This document shows positions 45,801 through 58,344 of a stretch of 64,000 nt of DNA, in pieces; the stretch's first letter is position 1; each line of letters opens with the position of its first letter. The notes beneath the pieces are model-generated. The model was not told where the DNA came from. It saw nothing but the letters and a program-made list of their open reading frames with translations, and made no database searches. Where the stretch lies: assembly GCA_035222895.1 (NCBI GenBank), contig JAVYIG010007932.1, forward strand, positions 1-64,000, in the 5' to 3' direction. The translations under genes and the position numbers were made by a program. This DNA comes from Strongylocentrotus droebachiensis. Taxonomy: Eukaryota > Echinodermata > Echinoidea > Camarodonta > Strongylocentrotidae.

Positions 45801-47590
45801 AACTACCGGTAAACCAAAGACACTTGACACATCACAGGGCGATGCATAATGGCAAGTGACGCATTTACATATCAGCTGGGCAATATCTAAAAAAAAGGTA
45901 AGGCATAGCTATGTTCATAAAAGGAATGTATGCGCTCATCATGAGCCAAAACCTCTCAGGGTTTCACCCTTCATAGCCCATACGGATGCAATCTAGGGTT
46001 GCATCCCGGAGGGAGCCTGGCCGGCTAAACTTGAAGATTTTAGCCTCCCCTGAGTTTTACATCAACAAAAGATGTATGAATTAGAAATAAAGGAACCTAA
46101 GATAGATTTGAAAGGGCTTAGGGCAAGCCAAGTCAAGCTCTGTTAAGGTGACCCACAACGAAAGGCAATGTGACCCATTTTCTATCCATCTTTTCTATCT
46201 TTTGATTGTTAAAACTTACCCTGCCCAACCTATTTTGTCTCTTGTCTTTGAGGATATTTTATCTGGGTGGTTGGAAGAGTTGGAGTTGTATAGCCCCTGC
46301 CCGACCCCCATGAGTTTAACCCCTACAAAAGCTGCATGAAAAAAATAAACTAAACCAAAGACACTTGACACATCACAGGGCAATGCATAATGGGCAAGTG
46401 ACGCATTTACATATGAGCTGGGTAATATCTGTAAAAAAGGTAAGGCATAGCAATGTATGCGCTGATCATGAGCTGAAGCCACTTGATATCAGGGTTTCCC
46501 CCTTCACAGGCAATACGGATGCAATCTAGGGTTGCATCCCAGAGGGAGCCTGACCGGCTAAAATTGAAGATTTTAGCCTTCCCTGAGTTTTACATCAACA
46601 AAATATGTATGAATTTGAAAAAAAGGAACCTAAGATAGATTTGAAAGGGCTTAGAGCAAGCCAAGTCAAGCTCACTTAAGGGGACCCACAAAGAAAGGCA
46701 GTGTGGCCCATTTCTATCCATATTTTCTATCTTGTGATTGTTAATACTGACCCTGCCCAACCCTTTTTGTCTCTTCTCTTTGAGGGAATTTTATCTAGGT
46801 GGTTTGAAGAGCTGCAGTTGTATAGCTGCCCCCCCCCATGAGTTTAACCTCTACAAAAGATGCATGAAAAAACTAAACTAAACCAAAGACACTTGACACA
46901 TCACAGGGCAATGCATAATGGCAAGTGACTCATTTACATATCAGCTGGCCAATAACTTTAAAAAAGGTAAGGCATGGCAATGTATGCGCTGATCATGAGC
47001 TGAAGCCACTTGATATCAGGGTTTCCCCCTTCACAGGCAATACGGATGCAATCTAGGGTTGCATCCCAGAGGGAGCCTGACCGGCTAAAATTGAGGATTT
47101 TAGCCTCCCCTGAGTTTTACATCAACAAAATATGTATGAATTAGAAATAAAGGAACCTAAGACGATTGAAATGACTAAGGGCAAGCCAGATCGGGCTCTG
47201 TTAAGGTGACTCACACTCAAGGCAAGTCATTGTGACCCATCAATTTTCCATCTATCTTTATTAATCATGTGATCGTATATTGACCCTGCCTAACCCTTTT
47301 TGTCTCTTTTCTTTAAGGGAATTTTATTTGGGCGGTTTGAAGAGTTGTAGTTGTAGCCCTCCCCCCCCCCCCCCTGAGTTTAACCCTAACAAGATATGCA
47401 TGAATTACAAAACTAAGAACCAATGACAGCACAGCGCAAGCCAAGCATACAGCATAAGGCGAAATATAATGGGCAATAGTATTTACATATAGGCAAGGCA
47501 AGCTCTTTTAAGGTGATTCACAAGGCAATTAATGGGACTCATTTTCTATCTTATCTTTAGTTTTCTTTCATTTTGATTATGATACATGAC
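36825..47590 (+). repeat. 10.8-kb tandem array of 272-bp and about 540-bp units
   Basis: The short unit (272 bp; a variant is about 15 bp shorter) contains GGAGCCGAAGCTACTTGACC, GGGTTTCCCCCTTCACAGCC, GCTAGGGTTGCATCCCGGAG and CTAAAATTGAAGATTTTAG, the last a small hairpin. The long unit adds about 270 bp (CATCTTTTCTATCTTGTGAT, GACCCTGCCCAACCC, GGGAATTTTATCTGGGTGG, ATCAGCTGGGCAATATC). Short units dominate 37.2-41.5 kb and long units 42.3-47.2 kb. Segments repeat at offsets of 272, 542, 1887 and 4086 bp with near identity, so the array spread by unequal exchange of blocks. The 60-70-codon open frames in each unit on both strands have no support as genes. Isolated copies lie at 21657, 27952 and 34880. 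Confidence 0.95.
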
Positions 47591-48395
47591 CCTGCCTCTC
47601 GTAATATGTCTTATATGCATGAGCTACTTTATATACCCAGTGATGTAGCTGAGGTCATAATGTATACGTGTACAACTATATGTTGCCCATATTTAATCAT
47701 GGTGGTCCCGGCCCAGCCAGTTTTGTTGCCGGTGTTATTCACCCAATAAACGCATTACATTGATGTTGAACTTTATAGCATCAAATTTTGCTTGGACTTG
47801 TTAATGCTTGTTTGACATGGTGACAGCCAGATGTGGACCTGTGCTGTGACTATTTTATGATAATGGATCAAGATATCTTCAACAGATATGGAATGAATTT
47901 GCAACGTTCGGGCTGCAGCACAGTGAGTATCGACAGTAACTTGTCGTCTACCGGTTATAAAGCTCGGCCAGTTCGTTTTGTTTATGTGATCCAATTTTGA
48001 GCGATCGGACCGCCGAGAACCAACTGTGAGTACTTGGACTGTATACGTTCTGATGACGCTGTACGTTATCTCAATCAAGTGAGCATGGTAGGTATATAGT
48101 TCTGACCTGGCCCAGGAACACTAGACCCTAGCATAGAGGCTAATGCTGGTGAGCATGCAGGATTCAGATCTAATCTAGAACAAGATTTGAACGCTATGCT
48201 GAACAGCGGATCAAGAGAGCAAGACTTGGCATATTGAAAATGAAATGCTCAAAATAGCCCCCGAAAATCAGAAAAGAGCCCCTGTAAATTTGCATAGAGT
48301 TCAATGCAAAACAAATTTTAGAATGTCATTTTCATGCAGGCAAGCTTGAAAAGTAGCCCCCGAAAAATAAATATTAATTTTTTCCCTGCCTCGGG
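47591..48395. other. No recognisable gene
   Basis: Unique-looking DNA. The words AAAATAGCCCCCGAAAAT and GTAGCCCCCGAAAAATAA near 48255 and 48355 echo phrases in unit A at about 2405-2485. No gene was found. Confidence 0.45.
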
Positions 48396-49345
48396 GTACC
48401 CGTGCCCGGTGCCGTCGTCGGCGGGAGAGTCTACTCTGTCGAATTGGCTATACTCCGCCCGAGGTCCTCCTCCATGTCGACGTCCAGGGCGAAAACAGAC
48501 GCGACATGCATAATGCAGGATATGCGTGACGACAGAGATACCTCATGGATATTCAACATTGCATCCGTAGACACACGACCAATGACGATCCACTCACATG
48601 AAGTTGCGTATTAAATGCACGCTGAATGGGTATGACTTACCCTGTGTTAGGTATCTTTCTATATGATATTCTCTATACAGTGTGTCCCGAAAAAAACTAT
48701 ACACTTTTGAAATGGCTGCCGAATAAAAAATATATGATTCTAGGGGAAAAAGTTGTATATGTATGGAAAGCCCATAAACTCAACTTTCATATGACACCAA
48801 CAAGTTTGAAAATAATTCATGCTTGGGTGAGCACTGCTCACTTTTGTAAAGGGTATGAAAATTAGGTTGCGCAGAATCATATATTTGTTATTCGGCAGCC
48901 ATTTCAAAAGTGTATAGTTTTTTTCGGGACACACTGTATAGACTGCATGCCGCCGCGCCGTCGATCACACTCATTTCTTTGCAGTTCTCAAAGAGACACA
49001 CAACAGATGACCAACAACTCACATTATGTTGCGTATTAAATGCCCTATGCAAAGGGCGGGATCACCGAGAGTAAAGCGTCTTGCTATAGGATGTGCTTTA
49101 GCTCTGCACAAGCCAGATAAATACACAGGGCTTCCCGTCGACGTCCAAACTTAGGGACCTATTTCCATCATGATTGCCGCAATTTTTATATAGTTTTCGT
49201 GAATGGAGGTATGAAATCAAAGCTTATTTTGTGATTATTACGGCCATGTATACTCAATTTTGATTATCATTTTCTAAAGGAGAGTTTTCACAAGAAAACC
49301 ATTGGACTGACAGTTCAGTCGCAAGCTAACTTCAGTCAATACACG
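48396..49345 (+). mobile_element. Helitron-like unit A, right copy (inverted to 3045-3737)
   Basis: Homologous to the left unit A over about 690 bp in inverted orientation (GAGAGTCTACTCTGTCGAAT, AGGATATGCGTGACGAC, CTTGCTATAGGATG and others, with scattered differences). This copy carries a 259-bp MITE at 48678-48936 that the left copy lacks. The hairpin end of unit A is not present here; similarity stops near 49345. Confidence 0.7.
48678..48936. mobile_element. 259-bp MITE with TA target duplication
   Basis: Terminal inverted repeats of about 62 bp with one mismatch begin CAGTGTGTCCCGAAAAAAAC. TA flanks it at 48676-48677 and 48937-48938. The empty site is preserved in the left unit A (about 3450-3458), where the sequence reads straight through with a single TA. 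It fits a Tc1/mariner-type non-autonomous element. Short open frames in it are due to the long inverted repeat. Confidence 0.85.
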
Positions 49346-49791
49346 GTGCTGCGGCCGGGGCGCTTTGACCAAGATGCTTTGACTGAGCTGTGCTAGAGTC
49401 GAAGAGTTTGGGGGGCCAAGCAGGCCAATATTCGTACAACTATACAACTACACATACGTCTATCCATCCATCGAAGAACCCGTCAACACAACAGCGTAGA
49501 GGCCGAAGTGCCATTTGTTTCTTATATTTACAGTAAATTACAAGAAAGCATTAAGTAAGGTTATGAATTGTACATTTACATATTAATAGTTCAATATCAA
49601 CCAGACAGAAGTATGTGACTTCATGCATTGCAAAACAGTCAGTTGCGTAATGAGTAAAATCGTTGGGGGGGGGGGGGGGGGGTGCAGAAAGAAAATCTGC
49701 ATCACCATGCACCATTCTTCCATGTTACATGCAGGCTCCAATAAACGTTCTTCAAAGTGGGGGGGGGGGGGGGGGGGGATCAGATCGCAGC
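49346..49791. other. Poly-G-containing spacer
   Basis: Lies between units A and B in the right copy; it is absent from the left copy. G runs occur at about 49665-49682 and 49759-49778. No gene. Confidence 0.5.
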
Positions 49792-49900
49792 GAGTTGAGT
49801 GTATATATAATATAGGCGTGGGGTCCACGGGTTTCAAGGGGCCAAACCCCCAAGAGCTTGAGGGTTTTAGACATTTAATTAAGGTCAGATGAGCATATCT

Positions 49901-51356
49901 TTAAAGTTGATACTCTAAGCAAATAAATGTCCCTTAATTTGTTACCTACGGCAAGTATATGTTATGTTTAAGTTTTTCAATTACTTAGTATATCACAAAA
50001 AAATTCTGTCTACTCGAAATCCTCAATTGAAATGTCTATAATATCCGCCTCTCTTTGCATAGAAAATCAGTCACGGCGCTGGTCTATATTTATGACCTCA
50101 CGTCCGGGAGAGAGTATATTCACGTACCCGGATGTTCCATAGCAAACATGTGCAGAATGATACAATTTTCTGCATATTTTTGTTTCAAAGGCTGAAAAGT
50201 CTAATAAATGATAATTCTATGTACAATTCTTTACCTTCCCCTAGTACTTCATAGTATTAATATCAATTCCCCTTTTAAAAATTATGACATATACATGCCA
50301 ACGATGTGCTATTAGTCGATATTTTCACCATGTAATTTTTGTTTTGGTGTTGAAATCGGCCCAGGCACGGAGTGAACAGTAGCTGTCTACCCATGCACAG
50401 TTCATTACCATACACTACAGCGATCTCCCGATGGTTTCTTCTTCCTTTTTCCCATGTCTTTCGCCTTCCTTGGCCCTGAACATCCTTCATCTACCAATTC
50501 TGACACCGGTAGTCAGGAGCAAGTCTTTGTTAGTTGTTTTTCTTAGCTGGCAACGTCGCTTTCATTCTCTTGCAATTGCCGATAAACATATAACTAGCGC
50601 ACGTACGTTCCATCACAAGCAAGCAGCGCCTAGAGCAGCGGCTTGGTCTTACCTCCCGATTCTGCTCGCTTCACGAACGTTCATGCAAGAGCCGCATCAC
50701 TCGCCAAAATATTATAGAGGAAGCGCGCTTGCATGATCTCGTTCAAGTTTGATATTTTACAACATAAAATGTTTAACTGGTACTGTATCCTTTTTTGAGG
50801 CAGTCACACACATCTATGATAAGTACTATCATAGTTCTAGACCTATTCGTTTTTACAAAACTGCTCATGTACATCTGATGACAATATAATGCATCCGCCT
50901 ATTCATAAGTGCACGATTTAACTTTAATTCCTAAGCAGTAAACTCGTCTTAAATCTCTACCAAATAGGTGAATATGAGGATATAAAAAGAAATCAGCGAC
51001 TGGAAAATGTTGCTTCGTTATTCTTCATTCAAATGAAAACAGAAAATCCATCAAATATACTCCTTAACAACAACAAATCTAAGCTCTGACAGGATAGCAT
51101 TTACGTAGGGATATCACTGCCATTCACTCTCACTGAGCCCATGACTCCCGTCCGTGACGTCACGGATAGAGGCCCGACTCTACGTGCACTTCCGGGTTTC
51201 AGACTTAGATATTTTGGTAGAGTTTACTCGAATAAATTCATTATTCTAAACTTGTTTTGTCGGGTGGACACCATTTGGTGTTATTATGGGGGTTAAAAGC
51301 TTTCTATTTATGTAATTATCTCAGTATTTGGGATTGTCTTAGAGTATCAACTTTAA
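49901..51356. mobile_element. 1456-bp TIR element at a TTAA/TA site
   Basis: Ends TTAAAGTTGATACTCTAAG (49901-49919) and its exact complement (51338-51356) form 19-bp terminal repeats that include the target bases. The left unit B shows the uninterrupted site (TTTTTAATAC in this orientation, about 2220), so TTAA (or TA) was duplicated on insertion. No transposase is recognisable; the longest frames (about 100 codons) match no family I know. A TTAA target would suggest a piggyBac-type element, but TA cannot be excluded. Confidence 0.8.
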
Positions 51357-51885
51357 TACTTTGTTTGTGACACTGGCAGGTCTTCTAATTGGCGTGGGGT
51401 CAATACGTAGAGTTGTGTAGTATTGCGTACCAACTACGCTGGCCTACGTTATATGCTATATGCTGAGGGACGTAAAGGGGTACGCAAGATAAACGAAAAC
51501 AATTCGACATGTTTAATTTTTTTTGCGTACTTTTGGCGTAGAAACTTGACGCAGAAAGTACGCCTTTTTACGCAACAGTATGCTACCCTACGCCAGATCG
51601 ACAAAGCAGTAAAAGCTTTCCACACAGTAAGCAACCATAAGCAAACCTGTACGCCAGCTTACGCATAACCTACGCAGGGACTATTTTCCCATTAATACGC
51701 AGCCTAATTTATGCGTAGTCGGTACGCCACACTACGGAACTCTACACAGTTCCAGTGGCTTAAAGAATAACTACCGGTACAGTTGGATCGTTTTTTTATT
51801 TTTATATAAATGGCAAATAAAGTTCTTGGTGGTTCTAATTTAGAGAGTCTCTATATCTATTTACACCCCCGTCCCCCTCTAGAAT

Positions 51886-51903
51886 CCCGCGGATTTCCGC
51901 GGG
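51886..51903 (+). other. Helitron-like 3' terminal hairpin, right copy
   Basis: Same 18-nt hairpin as at 1354-1371, 5 nt before the CTAG at 51909-51912. Confidence 0.6.
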
Positions 51904-51912
51904 TCCTGCTAG

Positions 51913-52499
51913 TTTGAACTATAAACGACTAAATTTAGACCATAACGAGTCAGGATTAGTTGTTGCAGAGTAATATAACAGAACTGCTGTACGCATAATA
52001 TGGACTACAATTTATAGTACAAAATAGTACTGGTATTAGTAGTAGTAGGCCTAGATCTATATGGACTTCAGTTGACAAATTTAAATTCATTCATGCATGT
52101 GTAGCCTTTAGTTACTCTAAGTCTGCATGTAGGCCTAAGAGTATTAAAGACAAGAGTAAGACTAGTTTCTGTGAAGTCATTTTCATGTCATGCTAGATAG
52201 GATCTAAATCCTGTCGAATATTGTATCAATGTGGTTCTACTGTTGTATTACATTAATTTTTGTTGCATGATCTAAATCATCATATTGAATTGAAATTTTA
52301 AAAGGTCTGTTCACTGATGGATTTGTATGCCATGTGAAAGTGTATACTGAATGACAAAATTCTTGTTCACATATTGGCAAATATTTTAACCTGTGAAGTT
52401 TGTATTTGAATATATATTATAAAAGGAATTGTTTGCACTGCTAATGTTCTCGTACTAAGGTTTCAATAACGGGTATTGCCATTGCTAGTGGAGCTTTTC
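51913..52499. other. No recognisable feature
   Basis: AT-rich DNA between unit B and the decayed retroelement. Confidence 0.45.
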
Positions 52500-55400
52500 C
52501 AGGTCCCAGGATGGACTGGTCCAAGCCGGACCGTTCATAAGAATTGCGAGAGTTTAAACAAGTTGCCAACTTGTGGTTCAAAATTTAAAAAAGACTCCTG
52601 AAGAGGAACAGCATACCTACGTGATACTATGGTCAGGAGTTGAAGGACTTGGGATGTTCAATAAGTGGACGATGACATAAGAATTAAAAACTGAACGACC
52701 CCCAAGAACGTTTGGAAAGCATTAATTCTCCACCCAGCTAGAGCCCCAGGAGAATTTTCGGATCCATAGATTGGAGTTCCATAGACAGGGGGCATCAGAG
52801 ATTATTGATGAATTTGTTCTAAGATGCCACACAAAACTAGCAAAGTGTAACTTCAAGACTGAAGGGTCTGTTGAGAGGATCATCAAAGTTTTTTGTTTGC
52901 TGGGATCAAGCGCCCAGAGGTACAAAAAATCCTACTCTCAGCAAGGATGAGAGCATCTCAAGCTAGATGAAGCAGCATCATTATATCCAGGACACATGAG
53001 GCTAGTGACTCACACATGAGTCTTTTGAACAGTCTGGATAGAGCCTCAGTATATTATGTACACCAGTACCTGCAAGCATTGTGGATTGAGACATCCACCA
53101 AAGAATTGAACTGCATTCAAGTCACACTGTCACAAATTTGGCATGAAAGGTCACTGGAAGAAACAGTGCAGATCATCAGGTGACAGTAAACAGAGATCTC
53201 AGTCTATGTCCAGACAGACCAGACGAGACAAAGGAAATCGGAGGAACCGAAGTAAAAGCCGAACCCCTACCTCAGCAAAAAATGTGCATCCTTTTGCCAG
53301 TACTGCAGATGATGATGATCTACAGAGGGAGTTGGATGATATCTCTATAGAGTCAATCTACGTTAGACATGTCCATATTGATGACAGCGATTAGCTCTTC
53401 GCAACTTGGAAGTTTAGCATGAGGAACAACCAGCGTCACAACATTTTGAGAGTAAAGGTGGACACAGGAGCGCAGGGGAATGTGTTGCCCCTTTGTTGCT
53501 TCAGAAAAGCTTTTCCAGAGTTTCTAGATGACCAGGAATATCCTCTTAAGTCAGCTGTGAGACTGCGACATGTCAGATTATATGCTTACAATGAGACATC
53601 AATACAACAATATGGTTGATTTTATATTCCCTGCCAGTACAAAGATGTGAAATGGTTTCGCAACAACTTCTATATTGTGGATACACGAGGACCTGCCATC
53701 CTTGGATTGCAGAGTTCAGTCAGGACCTACTAGTTCTAGTGAACTGTGAGTAGCATCAGAGATGCAGACCAAACATGATCAAGAGTACACAAGATCTGGT
53801 AGATAAGTACCCAGATCGGTTCCAAGGTATCGGGAGATTCCCAGGCGAATACCACATCACTCTTGAAGATAATGCAGAACCTGTTGTCCATCCACCAAGG
53901 AAGTTTCCCATCCATCTCGGAGATGAATTAAAGGAAAGAGCTGGATAGGATGGAATTGATTGAGGTCATAGAGAAGGTGACCAAGCCTACTGATTGGGTT
54001 TCCTTGTTTGATTTCAGCAGGAAAAGCTACAGACAGCTAGGAGTGTACCTTCACCCAAAAGACCTCAATAAGGCATGTAAGCGGACATATCACAAGGCCT
54101 CAACACTCGAGGAGATCACTCATAAGCTACATGGTGCTCAAGTGTTCTCAAAGCGAGATGCCACACATGTTTATTGGAGCTTCAGAAGGTACAGATTCAA
54201 GCGTTTGCCATTTGGGATAAGAGTAGCTCAAGACATATTCCAGGAGAAGATGAATCAGATCCTTGAGCACTGCCCAGGCACGATTGGCATTGCAGATGAT
54301 ATAGTTATCTATGGAAAGACTGAAGCAGAGCATGACAAAGCTCTACATAACCTCATGGCTGTGGGACGAATGTATGGACTTGTCTTCAATGCAGTCCAAT
54401 GTGACATACAGACCCCACAGGTGAAGTTTTTTGGCTGTCTCTACGACAAAGAAGGTGTGCATCCAGATCCTGCAAAGATTGCAGATATTACCAGTCTTCC
54501 AGCGCCAGGCTGAGAGTTGCAACAGTTTCTAGGGATGGCACAGTACATGTCTCCCTTCATCTCAAATCTGGCCGACAATGCAGAAACCTTATGTGCGTTG
54601 ACTAGGAAGGACAATGAGTGGCAGTGGACTCCATCGTTCACAACAGAAGGCATTTGAGCACTTGAACTCAACAATCCAAGTGGATGCATCCACAAGAGGA
54701 CTAGGAGCAGCACTACAGGAGGGGAAACCAGTCGCATTTGCGATTAAAGCATTGACAGAGACAGAAAGCCGATATGCAAACATTGAATGAGAAATGTTAG
54801 CGGTAGTGTTTGGCTGTACAAGGTTTGACAGGTACGTGTATAGAGCAAAATTTCAAAGTGGAATTCAACCATATGCCGCTGGCAAGCATCCATAAGAAAA
54901 ACCTAGCCAACACTCTGCCCAGACTGCAACGGATGCTTCTCCGTTTGCAACCATACGACTTCGAGCTCGTGTGCAAGCCAGAAAGAGATGGTTTGTCGAG
55001 GATCAACCCAAAGAAGCAACCTACCATGGAATTTGACAAACCATCCATGCAATCTACATGTCTCCCAGCAAGCTAAGACAGCTACAAGAAGAGACAGAAG
55101 CTAGCAGAAGCTTGAGAGTGCTTAAGTAGGTAATCCTAACTGGCTGGCCTGAAGACGTGAAGGAAGTTCCAAAATAACTGCGTCACTCCTGGTCGTGCAG
55201 AGATTCCTTGGAAGTAGAAGATGGTCTCATTACGAAGGGGGAAAGAATCTTCATACCCAAGCCTATGCAGCAGGAAGTGACACAGAGTCTTCATGCAGGT
55301 CTTCAAGAAATGACAAAGACACAACTCAAGGCAAGAAGATGTGTTTACTGGGATGAATTGTCCAAAGCAATTGAACAGATAGTGAGCTCTTGCCAAGCAT

Positions 55401-56100
55401 GCAATGAGTTACAGAATGCCCAGTCGAAGGAGCCATTACTTCAGCTTGAAGTACCCCATCGTCCATGGGAAACAGTTGGAACGGACTTGTTCCTCTTTGA
55501 AGGTGACAAGTATCTCATCATCATGGACTACCGGTCTAAGTTTCCTGTCGTGAGGAAGATCAGAGGTGGTTGCACCAGCTAGACTATTGTCCATATCCGA
55601 AAGAACATATTCAGTGAGCAAGGCATACCCTTGAAGATTGTTAGCGACAATGGACCACAATTCTCCAGTCGAGAATACAAGAGTTTCACAGAGAAGTGGA
55701 ATATTCAGTATGTGACATCAAGTCCTCATTATCCACAAAGCAAAGGACTTGTAGAGAGGGCAATCTAGACAGTCAAAGCAATTCTAAAGAAAGTGAAGAT
55801 ATTTGAGAACTACCCCGATTGACAGTAGTTTACCATCACCAGCTGAACTACTACAGGTGAGAAAGTTTAGGAATAACCTACCCATGAAGGTGAATCACTC
55901 ACCACACCGTGATGAAGTCTATGAGAAACTTTAACAGTGCCAAGAAAGGCAGAAAGAAGTATTTGATGCGAGAGGAGTTAGAGATCTACCCCCACTGCCT
56001 TTGGGTCAGAAAGTGACAATGCTAGATCAGGAAACCAGCAAATATTATCGGACAGTGCCAAGAACCCAGATCATACATGATACAGACACCCAGTAGAAGT
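52500..56100 (+). pseudogene. Decayed Ty3-type retroelement (gag-pol remnant)
   Basis: Read across frames: a gag-like part from about 52580; zinc-knuckle region at 53065-53170 with C-x2-C-G-L-x-H then C-x2-F-G-M-K-G-H-W-x3-C, one cysteine codon now TGA; protease VDTGAQGNVLP at about 53458; RT at 53950-54513 with RLPFG and IADD instead of YxDD; a degraded RNase H at 54510-55050; integrase HHCC remnant at about 55290-55400, catalytic VGTDLFLF at 55470, SDNGPQF at about 55643 and a Glu near 55757. Many stops and frameshifts, and a deletion in RT, make it inactive. The IADD RT and double-knuckle gag resemble the K02A2.6-like Ty3 group common in marine invertebrates (from memory). No LTRs were found. 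Confidence 0.85.
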
Positions 56101-58344
56101 CTTTTATCTGTATAGTGCGAAGTTTTGCATCAAACCATTGTTTGCTAGAAACTATTTCACATTATGGCAACCTGTTTGCTCTGAATTGAGGAGGTTCTAA
56201 AACTGACTTGTTTCTATCAAACTAAAAATTGAAATCATTGCAAGAGAAGTCACCTATCATTCACCTTAAGAAGCTATAGACTTCCCTTAAGTACACCAGG
56301 AGGTAATCAATGTAACTTGCACTAGCTGTTTACATTTCCCCTGAAATTGAGAGGAATTATTCCTAAAACCAAGGAAGAGAAATTACACCACTTATAAATT
56401 GTGTTTACCGGTAGCCATATTACGGCATATAGAGTGTTATGTCTACATGTAGTTTTTTCGTTGCCACAGATCCATTTATTTTAGTTACATCGATTTTGCA
56501 TTTCATTCAGAAAAGACAAGAAGGTCTTATTACTTTGAAAACCTGGTAAGGACTCTTATGTAGACAGAGACATATCAATGTTCTTCCATGGAAGCGATAA
56601 GTTCTTTTTCTGGCTCCTGGATGTAGCTTGTGGTAATTATTCCATCACCCTCAAACAAATCAGGAATTTCCTAGTGAATCTGTGTAATTTACATCATGAA
56701 GATAGTTTCCTAGTTCATTTTATTTAATTTTATTTTGGGGTGGAGATCGTGCACCCCAAAATGGTTTAGGGTTCATTTTTTTTCAACCCAAGCTGGATAT
56801 AGGGGCTCTACATCCAGAGATTGATGGCAGATGGGTGGGGATTGAAAACTTTGCATCCTCAAATCGATTTTCGGAGGGAAACATGCATCCCATAAGACCT
56901 AAAAAAAAGATGTTGCATGACCCTTGAATTTTTTATTCTTTATTAAAAAAAAACTCTTTAAAAAGCCGACCGTCGATTTCAACATTTTTGGGTCGGTCGC
57001 AAAGGGTAATACAACATCTTTTTTCTAAGGCCTAGTAGAGGTTGGGGTTGGCGCAGTTCAAATGTATGCATCCCAGATGGAAAGGGGCAAATTAAACCTC
57101 TGCATCCCAAGATGAATGGAATCTTTGTAACCCCAAAAGTGGCTGGGGTGAGGGTGGAATAAATGCATCCAAAGATTGATAGAGGATTGAACTTGTGCAT
57201 TAAAAATGGTTGGGGGATTGAAATTATGCACCTTAAAGGGATCGTTTAACAATGTTAAATCTGAGATACACGGTCCTACATGTTACCAGTGTCTGTGATA
57301 TGGTGTAATAGTGAAGCCCTAAAAAAATTGCGCTTCAAAATGATCAAGAAATGCCTCAAAAAAGTAAAAACCTTTGAGTGACCGGTTTTACCATACTCGT
57401 TTTCCCCCATAGACTGTAGTGTTATGAAAACCGTTCAGCGAACGGTTTTCAAAATTTCTAATTCCAATCATTAACATCTTGATAATCAGACAGGCGATCG
57501 GCTTGTAAAGGTCATGGAGTTCCTGACTGACCTAAAGGTTTATAATTATCATTGCAGCATGAGCTAAATCAAGGATTATTTCTAAAGGATCTAAGACAAA
57601 GTTACCGGATCCCTTTAACATTAGCATTGATTAGAGGAGGATTGAAGTTTATCCATACCGAGATGTACTTGGGGAAGGGGTGATTTGAACTGGTGTAGTC
57701 CAAGATTGAAAGGGGGAAGCTGTTTAAAGACCATTGTGGTGGGGGGAAATGACAACATGGGATATTGTAGCTGTTTGCAGATTCACATAGTTGGCAATCA
57801 TTTGTAAAAAGAATTTCTATATCCTTCTTTGCACCATATTCCTGGTACACAGGAATTATTCAGAATGAGCATTTTTGTTTTCAGAAATATTTTCCTTCTA
57901 AAATGAATGATCCAATTGATGCTGATCATAATGAGCAGTTACCCTTCTGCTTCATATAAAACTAATGTAATGTGTGCTCTGAGAATATTTAGTAGAGACT
58001 TTTATGATATGGAGATCCCACTAGCAGTAATCCAGAATTGACTTTCCAGGACCAATATCACTTCATGATCAGTTGATGAGCTTTAATGAGCTTTAATGAC
58101 TGTTAGCTTTAATAGTCATTTTGCTTGATGCTACTTTTAGCTATCATTGTTCAATCACAGTAATTTCACACCAGATAATGCTATAATTCAGCAGTTCAAG
58201 GCTGCATTATTTTGGAGCCTTTTAATAATTTTATATAGTAATAGGGAGTATATAATAGACCTATCTTTGTAGGGGAAACAGATCTGCTAACAATGATTAT
58301 CTATGCGTCATTTGCGTTTTTTAACATTGCAAGAGCTCAAACTT
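55886..58344 (+). repeat. 2.5-kb tandem duplication, copy 1
   Basis: Starts inside the integrase C-terminal remnant and ends exactly where copy 2 begins (58344/58345). It contains poorly conserved short repeats of GCATCCCAAAATGAATGG-like words at 56750-57240. It carries a MITE at 57237-57614 that is absent from the equivalent place in copy 2. Confidence 0.9.
57237..57614. mobile_element. 378-bp TTAA-flanked MITE in copy 1
   Basis: Starts AGGGATCG and ends CGGATCCCT, flanked by TTAA at 57233-57236 and 57615-57618. The empty site with a single TTAA is at 60161-60164 in copy 2. Contains GAGTGACCGGTTTTACCATA and an internal AACCGTTC/GAACGGTT pair. TTAA targeting is typical of piggyBac-type transposition. 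Confidence 0.88.

Larger units (their letters stand above)
49792..51912 (+). mobile_element. Helitron-like unit B, right copy (plus orientation)
   Basis: Homologous and inverted to 1345-2336. It ends with the CCCGCGGATTTCCGCGGG hairpin (51886-51903), TCCTG and CTAG (51909-51912), followed by T. Without the 1.46-kb insertion at 49901-51356 it is about 660 bp, matching the left copy once that copy's own insertion is removed. It carries the TACGC-rich foldback at about 51390-51720. Confidence 0.65.

Noticed and set aside
37164-47501. Many 60-90-codon frames on both strands
   Set aside because: They recur with the tandem unit, on both strands, and have no protein features.
48626-48934. Paired frames starting near CPEKNYTLLKW on both strands
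   Set aside because: They are the two arms of the 259-bp MITE's inverted repeat.
1345-51912. One giant 50-kb mobile element bounded by the inverted Helitron-like units
   Set aside because: The interior is a mix of unrelated insertions, satellites and an independent Ty3 element with its own target duplication. Two separate insertions in opposite orientation explain the ends more simply.
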